From assembly GCA_003481745.1 (NCBI GenBank), contig QULP01000015.1, positions 1 to 19,010 on the forward strand: a DNA stretch of 19,010 bases, read 5' to 3'. This document shows, piece by piece, positions 13,962 to 19,010 of this stretch (positions within the stretch are counted from its first letter, which is position 1; each line of letters opens with the position of its first letter). The notes under the pieces were generated by a model. That model saw nothing but the letters and a program-made list of their open reading frames with translations. It had not been told where the DNA came from and made no database searches. The translations under genes and the position numbers were made by a program. Source of the stretch: Firmicutes bacterium OM04-13BH (GTDB taxonomy: Bacteria; Bacillota; Clostridia; Lachnospirales; Lachnospiraceae).

Positions 13962-13973
13962 GAAAAGAAGAAT

Positions 13974-14894
13974 ATGAAAAAAGAAATTATAATTATTGTG
14001 ACAATTGTACTTGTCACAGCACTGGGAATTACGGGATTTTGTGTATACAAAGAGAAAATGAAACAGAAAGAATTGAATCAAAGTGCAAAGGTAAATGAAG
14101 CAATAAAAGAAAATGAAAAGGATTCAATAGCAGAAGAGCAGAGCGAACCGGAAGAAATGGAAGAAAAAGAAGAAGCGGTTGGAAAACAAGAAGAGGAAAC
14201 AAATCCAGAGGAAGAAACTGCAAATGAAGAAACAATACAGGAATCTGAAGCAGTAAAAAATGAGGAAAATCAAGGTATAGCAGAAGAATCAGAAACACCG
14301 CAAGTACAGTCAGAAAGTGTGACAGGAACTACCTATACAACAAAATATGCACAGACAAATGCAGTGACAGCACCAGTATTTCAGTTTGAATATCCAGAAG
14401 GATGGAATGTTCAAACTGAAAATGTAGATGCTGGAAATGTGATAGAAGAAAATGTAGTGATTTCTAATCCAAGAGGTGTTACAGTTACCTATTGGGACTG
14501 CCAGACAAATTTAGGAGTAAATGCGAAGTCAATGTTGAAAGCAGAGATTTCAAAGGCAGCAGATTCTTCATTTGTAGCGGGATATCCGGCAGGAACAGAT
14601 AAGGACTGTTCGGGACTTGGAACATTTGTGGTAGCCAAAGTACAGCTTGTGGGAGAAATGATACTAGGACTCGATTCAGATTATATGTCTATTGATAAGG
14701 CATTTTATGCGGTCGTTCCAGAATCTTATATTGGAGAAAGAGAATTTCAGGGACAGGCAGGAAATGTAGATGAATTTTCATTTGAATATCCAAATCCGCA
14801 TGCATTCATTGCAGAATCACCAGATGGTACATTTACAGCGGAAGAAGAACAGCAGGTGATTCAGATTTTGAAAAGTTTTAAAATTGCACAATAA
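13974..14894 (+). CDS. Membrane-anchored protein with acidic linker and C-terminal globular domain
   Basis: This 306-residue protein has an uncleaved signal-anchor (MKKEIIIIV to about residue 25), then a strongly acidic, E/Q-rich linker of about 80 residues (about 35-115), then a folded extracellular domain (about 125-306). That domain contains FEYPEGWNV (about 135-143), which resembles the start of PsbP-like/MOG1-type lipoprotein domains common in Firmicutes surface proteins. I do not know a specific function. The chosen ATG has GGAGAGG 12 bases upstream, matching the layout at the LRR gene. An in-frame GTG at 13950 lies before that site and was not used. The linker composition matches that of the LRR protein (10631-13117), with which it shares a promoter block. 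Confidence 0.75.
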   Translation: MKKEIIIIVTIVLVTALGITGFCVYKEKMKQKELNQSAKVNEAIKENEKDSIAEEQSEPEEMEEKEEAVGKQEEETNPEEETANEETIQESEAVKNEENQGIAEESETPQVQSESVTGTTYTTKYAQTNAVTAPVFQFEYPEGWNVQTENVDAGNVIEENVVISNPRGVTVTYWDCQTNLGVNAKSMLKAEISKAADSSFVAGYPAGTDKDCSGLGTFVVAKVQLVGEMILGLDSDYMSIDKAFYAVVPESYIGEREFQGQAGNVDEFSFEYPNPHAFIAESPDGTFTAEEEQQVIQILKSFKIAQ

Positions 14895-14905
14895 AAAGAA
14901 AAATA

Positions 14906-14934
14906 TTGCATTTTATCTATATAAAATGTATAAT
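14906..14934 (+). promoter_or_regulatory. Promoter upstream of the WYL remnant and payload gene 1
   Basis: TTGCAT (14906-14911), 17 bases, TATAAT (14929-14934). It lies only 9 bases before the WYL remnant, so the transcript would carry the remnant as an untranslated or short translated leader before the payload gene. Confidence 0.65.
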
Positions 14935-14942
14935 AGAATGGA

Positions 14943-15062
14943 ATGATTTATTGGTCGTTGTATCATTATGATGTGACAGAGTGGATAGAAAATAAAGAGG
15001 AAAAGTTGGGGAAAGAATTGAGGGATGCGGTGGAGAGATTGGATGAGAAGTATTGCCAGTAG
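14943..15062 (+). pseudogene. C-terminal remnant of a second WYL-domain protein gene
   Basis: These 39 codons ending in TAG (MIYWSLYHYDVTEWIENK... ...YCQ) align without gaps to the last 39 residues of the WYL protein at 16424-17464 (MVYWLLHHYDVAELIENK... ...YCE). Nucleotide similarity continues for about 60 bases past both stop codons, to near 15110 and 17515. No ribosome binding site precedes the ATG at 14943. The rest of the gene is missing and is replaced by the 3' end of the acidic membrane-protein locus plus a promoter. It marks a deletion or recombination joint. Confidence 0.85.
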
Positions 15063-15149
15063 ATTATTTGTAACATTTGTAGATTGAAACAGTTAGATTA
15101 ATGAATTTTAGAGTTCGAACAAATAAATATGGAAGGAACTAATATAGCA

Positions 15150-16061
15150 ATGGGAAAATCAGAAGATGATTCAGAAAAAAGTTTAGAAGAACGTTTATTA
15201 GATTTAAAAAAGGTTGATATAGATCTTGATTTGAAATATCCTTTTGACACAAAGAAAAATGTATATGATCCAGATTCTAGCCTGCGAGCATGGGAATATT
15301 ATTTTGAGATGTATTATGAATTTTTGAGTAATGTTGAGGAAGAAGATAAAAATCTTTTATTTGAAAAAAGATTTGGAAAAAAGAATAAGTTTTGGCTTAG
15401 TGGTAAGGCTTATAAACGAGTAGTGGGAACATTTTGTTATTTTGAAAATAAAGATTATATATGGCCGTACAAGTTGGATAGCTGTTGGCTTAAAGAAGGC
15501 AAAAATATAGGTATAGCGGGAGACTGTACATTTAATTTTAATGAAAAAAAAGTTTCACATTTTTGGAATGTGATAGAAAAAGATGATAATAAGGAAAATC
15601 AGCAGATTAAAGAAATTTTATTATTATGTTCATCAATGCATCATTCACCATTTAATTTTTCGTTAATGCCGACAACTGGGGGATTAAATAATATTAAAGG
15701 AAGAAATGCGTTAGATCGTATAGATGTTTTTTTAAATACGCTAAAAAATATTTATGAAAAGATTAAAAAAAATGAGGAAATCGAAGAAATTAACGTAACA
15801 AAAACAACAGGAAGAGCGTTAATACATTTTTTGAAGTGTATTGGTAGCTTCGAAAATTATTGTAAGATATTTTATCAACTTGATTATGAAGAAGGGAACA
15901 AGGAGAATTTAGTACAAAAATTACTTGACAATGCAGAAGAATATAAGAGTATTGAAAATTCAGATCAGCTTGTAAAATATATGGAATTAGCAGTCGAGTA
16001 TTGGGAGAAGCAGAAAGAAAAATATGAAAAGGTATCAGGCACCAATAAAAATCAGTCATAA
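15150..16061 (+). CDS. Unrecognised 303-residue protein behind the WYL remnant (payload 1)
   Basis: I do not recognise this family. It is a soluble, charged, aromatic-rich protein without signal peptide or membrane segment. Notable stretches, counting from the chosen start, are DSSLRAWEYYFEMYYEFL (about 43-60), KRVVGTFCYFE (about 89-99), the turn-rich GIAGDCTFNFNEKKVSHFW (about 122-140), and SPFNFSLMPTTGGLNNIKG (about 167-185) followed by LDRIDVFLNTL, which looks like the most conserved core. The C-terminal 50 residues are helical and highly charged. The ATG at 15150 has GGAAGGA about 12 bases upstream; the ATG at 15129 has no site. The gene is very AT-rich with A/T-ending codons compared with the metabolic genes, which suggests transfer. 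Because it follows a WYL remnant exactly where the intact copy is followed by a nuclease gene, a defence role is possible. Confidence 0.7.
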   Translation: MGKSEDDSEKSLEERLLDLKKVDIDLDLKYPFDTKKNVYDPDSSLRAWEYYFEMYYEFLSNVEEEDKNLLFEKRFGKKNKFWLSGKAYKRVVGTFCYFENKDYIWPYKLDSCWLKEGKNIGIAGDCTFNFNEKKVSHFWNVIEKDDNKENQQIKEILLLCSSMHHSPFNFSLMPTTGGLNNIKGRNALDRIDVFLNTLKNIYEKIKKNEEIEEINVTKTTGRALIHFLKCIGSFENYCKIFYQLDYEEGNKENLVQKLLDNAEEYKSIENSDQLVKYMELAVEYWEKQKEKYEKVSGTNKNQS

Positions 16062-16118
16062 ATTCTGAAACGTGTCATCCATCAACTAAATCCAAATCAT
16101 TAAATATCTGGGTATCCA

Positions 16119-16154
16119 ATATGCTGCTCATAGTGAGCAGCATATATTTTATTT
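16119..16154 (+). terminator. Terminator after payload gene 1
   Basis: ATATGCTGCTCA (16119-16130), loop TAG, TGAGCAGCATAT (16134-16145) form a perfect 12-bp stem, followed by ATTTTATTT. Confidence 0.85.
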
Positions 16155-16162
16155 ATAAAAAA

Positions 16163-16180
16163 GCGTCACACAAATGACGC
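16163..16180. promoter_or_regulatory. Palindrome upstream of the WYL locus (operator or minus-strand terminator)
   Basis: GCGTCA-CACAAA-TGACGC is an 18-bp perfect palindrome with a 6-base centre, about 60 bases upstream of the small ORF that precedes the WYL gene. An A-run on its left side would give a T-run on the minus strand, so it could be a minus-strand terminator. Its position also suits an operator for the WYL regulator. Confidence 0.45.
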
Positions 16181-16241
16181 CCCTAAATGGTAGACTAACA
16201 TTACCAAAGAAATTAAAAAACAAAAAGGGAAAGGAACGGAT

Positions 16242-16394
16242 ATGAATTCGAAGGATGTGATTGTGGAGACACCAGCGATACAGGAAATGATTCGGAATAA
16301 GTTGCTAACAAACGGAATCGAAAAGGCTCAATTTACATCAGAAACTCCAGCTGTAGAAGCAATTCTGTTCAAGGATTATTTAAAATCATTTTGA
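16242..16394 (+). CDS. 50-residue hypothetical protein upstream of the WYL gene
   Basis: The ORF starts at an ATG with GGGAAAGGAAC upstream and encodes MNSKDVIVETPAIQEM and onwards to ILFKDYLKSF. It is soluble and half charged, with one probable helix (12-28). It ends 29 bases before the WYL gene start and just before that gene's ribosome binding site, so the two are likely co-transcribed. I recognise no family. It may be a small partner of the WYL regulator or a decayed gene. Confidence 0.5.
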   Translation: MNSKDVIVETPAIQEMIRNKLLTNGIEKAQFTSETPAVEAILFKDYLKSF

Positions 16395-16423
16395 ATTTGT
16401 ATTATGGGACAAGGAGAAAAATC

Positions 16424-17464
16424 ATGAATCTTAGAAAATATTTGATTGAACTGTTGAAGAACAATACAGGGGAAGATAAAAACTCTAAAGAAATAAAAAC
16501 AATGCAACAGAATGAGATTTATGAAAAATTACATGCGGATTATCCGGATATCACATTAAAAAAAGTCAGAACGTGCCTGAAAAATCTTGTTGAAGAAGAA
16601 GCAAACTTACCAGATGAAGAAAAAACAATTTGTTACGAAGAACGCTATGGAAGAAAAACAAATTATTATTATAACAAAAGCAGTACCGATATTTCAGATG
16701 TTGAATTAAAGTATTTAATCGATTCGATTATGTATGGAAAAATATTCAACTCTAAACAGGCAAAAAGCTTTGCAAAACGAGTACAAAAGCTAAGTGGGAA
16801 AAATTTAAAAGACATTACACCCTATGTCAATGACAGCTTTGGAAGACAAAGATTTACCTTGGAAACAGATGTGCTTCAAAATATTGATGTTATCTTAAAA
16901 GCGATAAAAAGCGGTCAGTGTATTTCCTTTAATTGGAATGTTTATGATATCGTAAATGGAAAAGTAGAGACAAGAGAAATCTATCAGGCAACAGTAAAAC
17001 CAATTCGACTGATTTTAAATGAAGGTCGATATTGTGCGCATGTTCGTTATGAAAAAGGGAGAAAAATTTACACTTATAATGTGGATTTGATGAAAGAGAT
17101 TAGGGTAGTTCCGGGATTTCAGGATGGAATCAGAGAAGAAGAAATACAAAGAAATTTTGAACGGGCAGAGTATCTCTTACAGACTCCATATAACTTTGGT
17201 GGAGAAATAAAAACTTATAAGTTAAGGGTACAAAAAGAGTATTTCTCTCGGTTGGTAAATACATTTTCGTATGGAATAAAAATAATAGATGGAACGGAAA
17301 CTGAAAAAACAGTAGATGTCAGGATAAAAGCAACGAAAAGAGGAATGGTCTATTGGCTGCTGCATCATTATGATGTGGCAGAGTTGATAGAAAATAAGGA
17401 TGAAGAGTTGGGAGAAGAGCTGAGGAGGGCGGTGGAGAGTTTGTATAAGAGGTATTGCGAATAA
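16424..17464 (+). CDS. WYL-domain transcriptional regulator
   Basis: This 346-residue protein has an N-terminal winged-helix region (about 1-75; MNLRKYLIELLKNN, LKKVRTCLKNLVEEE), a linker, and a WYL domain at about 165-230. There the strands TREIYQATVKPIRLILNEGRYCAHVRY and KIYTYNVDLMKEIRVV match the family's P-x-x-L...W-Y-L pattern, with G-R-Y-C in place of W-Y-L. A C-terminal extension (about 255-346) ends in YWLLHHYDVAELIENK. WYL regulators (CapW, BrxR, PafBC types) sense nucleic acids or nucleotides and often precede defence operons. The ATG at 16424 has AAGGAG just upstream; the in-frame TTG 11 codons earlier lacks a site. It is followed by a nuclease gene after 147 bases. A remnant of a paralogue lies at 14943-15062. 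Confidence 0.85.
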   Translation: MNLRKYLIELLKNNTGEDKNSKEIKTMQQNEIYEKLHADYPDITLKKVRTCLKNLVEEEANLPDEEKTICYEERYGRKTNYYYNKSSTDISDVELKYLIDSIMYGKIFNSKQAKSFAKRVQKLSGKNLKDITPYVNDSFGRQRFTLETDVLQNIDVILKAIKSGQCISFNWNVYDIVNGKVETREIYQATVKPIRLILNEGRYCAHVRYEKGRKIYTYNVDLMKEIRVVPGFQDGIREEEIQRNFERAEYLLQTPYNFGGEIKTYKLRVQKEYFSRLVNTFSYGIKIIDGTETEKTVDVRIKATKRGMVYWLLHHYDVAELIENKDEELGEELRRAVESLYKRYCE

Positions 17465-17549
17465 GTTACTTGAAGCATTGTGTAAATTGGAGCAGTTTAA
17501 ATTAATGAGATTTAGGACTAAAAAAAGAAAAGGTACTAACCAAGTTCAT

Positions 17550-17587
17550 GTTGACAGGATAGATATCATATAATGCGAGTTGACAGT
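17550..17587 (+). promoter_or_regulatory. Possible promoter/operator before the nuclease gene
   Basis: TATAAT at 17569-17574 overlaps the first in-frame ATG (17573), so a transcript from it would start past that codon, favouring the ATG at 17612. The 8-mer GTTGACAG occurs on both sides of the -10 box (17550-17557 and 17579-17586) as a direct repeat, a possible regulator site. The TTGACA is only 12 bases from the -10 box, so a canonical promoter is not present. Confidence 0.35.
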
Positions 17588-17611
17588 ATTGATGAAAGGG
17601 AGAATCTTGTA

Positions 17612-18436
17612 ATGGAATTAAAAATCATGGAATGGAATATTAATCAGCGTATGAATTATTCAGGTAAAAATATGCCAGATTGGATCGCTGATGTAATAGC
17701 TAATGAGGCTGCGGATATAATTGCGTTGACAGAGGTATATAAAGGTAATAATTGGGAGAAGGTTAAGACGGCAGCATTTAATTCAAATTATGTTGTTTTT
17801 GAAACATCTAATAGTTCAGCAGGACAGAATGATGTTGCTATTGCAATTAATATTAATAAGTTAAATGTGATATATGCAAAAACATATTATCCGAGTATTC
17901 AAGGAATTCCAGACTATCTTGAAGTTAAATGTAAAAGCAAGAAAACGGATAAAGAATTTATATTTATTTGTATAAGAATACATGCTTCAGTAGGGGGCAG
18001 TATAAGGCGTCAAGAATTAAAACATACTATGTCAGTTGTAGAGAATGAAGACACAGTTATTGTTTGTGGGGATTTTAATAACTATAGAAGAGGTTATGTC
18101 GATGGCACTTGGTGCTTAAATGAAATTTCCAAAATTTGTGAGAAGTATAATTTTGTTGTTAAAACACCAGAGGGTTCAAGTATTTATGAAGAAAATCCTA
18201 GTGATACAAATTATGAATTTCCAGAGGATCATTTTTTGCTAAAAGGTATTGAAGAAAAAGATTTTAGTTTATCTCCATATGATCGTAATTTTATGGAAAA
18301 TGACAAAACAATATATAGATGGAATCGAGACTTTCAAGTGTATTTAGGAAATGATAAAAGTAGAAAAAGTATATATGATTCTGTTCCAACTCCATTTCCA
18401 GATCATGCAATTTTGAAAGGTAAAGTTGTAATTTGA
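17612..18436 (+). CDS. Endonuclease/exonuclease/phosphatase (EEP) superfamily protein (payload 2)
   Basis: This 274-residue stand-alone EEP-fold enzyme (the DNase I / exonuclease III / inositol phosphatase superfamily) keeps the full set of motifs: N9 in MEWNIN, E41 in IIALTEV (metal ligand), H124 in IRIHASV, D154 and N156 in VCGDFNN, D206-H207 in PEDHFLL, and the terminal catalytic D264-H265 in PFPDHAIL. There is no signal peptide, so it acts inside the cell. The substrate could be DNA, RNA or a phosphoester. The ATG at 17612 has GGGAG about 9 bases upstream; the earlier ATG at 17573 overlaps a -10 box. It follows a WYL regulator gene, as defence effectors often do, and is AT-rich like payload 1. 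A housekeeping role is not excluded. Confidence 0.82.
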   Translation: MELKIMEWNINQRMNYSGKNMPDWIADVIANEAADIIALTEVYKGNNWEKVKTAAFNSNYVVFETSNSSAGQNDVAIAININKLNVIYAKTYYPSIQGIPDYLEVKCKSKKTDKEFIFICIRIHASVGGSIRRQELKHTMSVVENEDTVIVCGDFNNYRRGYVDGTWCLNEISKICEKYNFVVKTPEGSSIYEENPSDTNYEFPEDHFLLKGIEEKDFSLSPYDRNFMENDKTIYRWNRDFQVYLGNDKSRKSIYDSVPTPFPDHAILKGKVVI

Positions 18437-18557
18437 TTCTTTGATTTCTTTTAGGGAAAACAGTATCATACATATTCTTACAAAAATCTAAAATGTTAAG
18501 AGAAAGAAACTAGCACCAATTAAACTAGAGATCGCTGCTTGGCATCCTAATTAAAAA

Positions 18558-18600
18558 AGCAGAAAAAACCCAGAATTACAAGCTTTGAGTTTTTTCTGCT
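18558..18600 (-). terminator. Terminator of the UPF0175-like gene (possibly bidirectional)
   Basis: AGCAGAAAAAAC (18558-18569) and GTTTTTTCTGCT (18589-18600) form a 12-bp stem overlapping the last codons and the stop of the minus-strand gene. On the minus strand a T-run follows (the plus-strand A-run at 18553-18558). Confidence 0.65.
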
Positions 18601-18830
18601 TCACTCTTTTTCAGCTGTCTAAAGGTATTTAATTCTTCATACAGGTCAATCAATTCTGATTTCTTAATTCCCAAAATCTCAGCAGCACGGCCATGAGAGA
18701 TTGTCTGATTCAATATACATGGATATAACAACAATGCATTTCTGGTAAGTTCAGCTTCTGGAGTCATAGTTACCAAATATTTTGACATTCCTGCGGGAAC
18801 TTTTATAGTTACAGATTCTGTTGTTACCAT
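18576..18830 (-). CDS. UPF0175-like small protein, possible antitoxin
   Basis: In this 84-residue protein the C-terminal half, ISHGRAAEILGIKKSELIDLYEEL (about 43-66), matches the helix-turn-helix-like pattern of UPF0175 proteins (GRAAELAG...EFL). The N-terminal half has a beta strand (VTIKVPAGM) and a helix. UPF0175 members are often antitoxin components paired with PIN-domain toxins. No toxin-like ORF is adjacent here, so it may be an orphan or a solitary DNA-binding protein. An AAAGGACGTG site lies upstream of the ATG. It sits inside a 14-bp inverted repeat (18510-18895) and its end overlaps a terminator hairpin. Confidence 0.65.
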   Translation of the reverse strand: MVTTESVTIKVPAGMSKYLVTMTPEAELTRNALLLYPCILNQTISHGRAAEILGIKKSELIDLYEELNTFRQLKKSEAEKTQSL

Positions 18831-18979
18831 AGTATCACGTCCTTTCTTTATTATTAAAAAGGCAACTTGGAGTTTTTAATATTAACTGGTGCTAGAATAT
18901 AAATAGTACAAGCCAAAATGAGAAATTTCAAATACACATAAACATGATACAATAGAGGCATGTTGAAGGAGGATCTCAT

Positions 18980-19010
18980 ATGGCAAAGCAACATGACAAA
19001 CAATTTAAAC
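18980..19010 (+). CDS. Start of an IS3-type transposase ORF (OrfA), cut by the window end
   Basis: The ten visible residues, MAKQHDKQFK, with a strong AAGGAGG site (18966-18972), match the start I remember for IS3-family OrfA (HTH) transposases of Clostridia (MAKQ-DKQFK). A weak -10 box TACAAT (18948-18953) precedes it. If right, the left end of the insertion sequence lies between about 18896 and 18965. I could not define its terminal repeat. Confidence 0.5.
   Translation, partial: MAKQHDKQFK

Larger units (their letters stand above)
18510..18895. repeat. 14-bp inverted repeat around the UPF0175-like gene
   Basis: CTAGCACCAATTAA (18510-18523) and TTAACTGGTGCTAG (18882-18895) are reverse complements with one mismatch. 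They enclose about 385 bases holding one small gene and its terminator. The layout resembles a non-autonomous mobile cassette, but no target-site duplication is clear. Chance pairing cannot be ruled out. Confidence 0.4.

Noticed and set aside
13950..13973. GTG start giving an eight-residue N-terminal extension to the acidic-linker membrane protein
   Set aside because: The GTG lies before the GGAGAGG site; the ATG at 13974 follows it and gives a proper signal-anchor start.
16391..16423. TTG start for the WYL protein
   Set aside because: It overlaps the stop of the preceding small ORF and has no ribosome binding site, while the ATG at 16424 is preceded by AAGGAG.
17573..17611. Earlier ATG for the EEP nuclease
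   Set aside because: It overlaps a TATAAT box, has no ribosome binding site, and the added 13 residues are not part of the fold.

Overview
The window looks like the chromosome of a low-GC Gram-positive anaerobe of the Clostridia, most likely Lachnospiraceae. The evidence is AT-rich DNA with AGGAGG-type ribosome binding sites, sigma-A type promoters, a secreted protein combining BspA-type leucine-rich repeats with aromatic/glycine cell-wall-binding repeats, and an Rpn/PD-(D/E)XK putative transposase of a type common in that family. No tRNA, rRNA or CRISPR array was seen. The assignment rests on recalled family resemblance, not on a search.

Layout. (1) 1-1287: a 5'-truncated metallophosphoesterase remnant abutting a short palindromic repeat, then an Rpn-family nuclease gene. 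(2) 1402-6883: a PucR-type regulator on the minus strand, diverging from an operon of a 52-residue membrane peptide, an SSS sodium symporter, a creatininase and a CodA-like amidohydrolase. The operon begins at a good promoter, has two terminator-like hairpins in its leader region and ends at a terminator. I read it as a creatine/creatinine uptake and ammonia-release operon. (3) 6897-8764: a promoter, a 27-codon leader ORF, an acylphosphatase gene broken by an in-frame TAA inside its signature motif, a GNAT acetyltransferase and a D-2-hydroxyacid dehydrogenase. (4) 8801-10466: a uracil/xanthine permease with its own promoter and a structured 3' region ending in a strong terminator. (5) 10474-14894: a cell-surface locus with an 828-residue LRR/cell-wall-binding protein, a 93-residue acidic protein, an XRE repressor and a membrane-anchored acidic-linker protein. 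Two different regulatory blocks are each present twice here: an operator/extended -10 module (TGCCCAATTTGGGCA) and a longer promoter-to-RBS block. They tie these genes into one small regulon. (6) 14906-18436: an accessory region where a WYL-domain regulator gene and a remnant of a second copy each precede a different payload gene, namely an unrecognised 303-residue protein and an EEP-superfamily nuclease. This resembles a defence-type cassette in which the payload changes behind a conserved WYL 3' end. (7) 18510-19010: a UPF0175-like small gene within a 14-bp inverted repeat, then the start of an IS3-type transposase ORF cut by the window end.

The most interesting parts are the duplicated WYL junction with two payloads, the two shared promoter modules of the surface locus, the proposed creatine-to-creatinine-to-methylhydantoin operon with its small symporter partner, the nonsense-mutated acylphosphatase, and a dispersed hairpin repeat ending in GAGTAGTTCAC.
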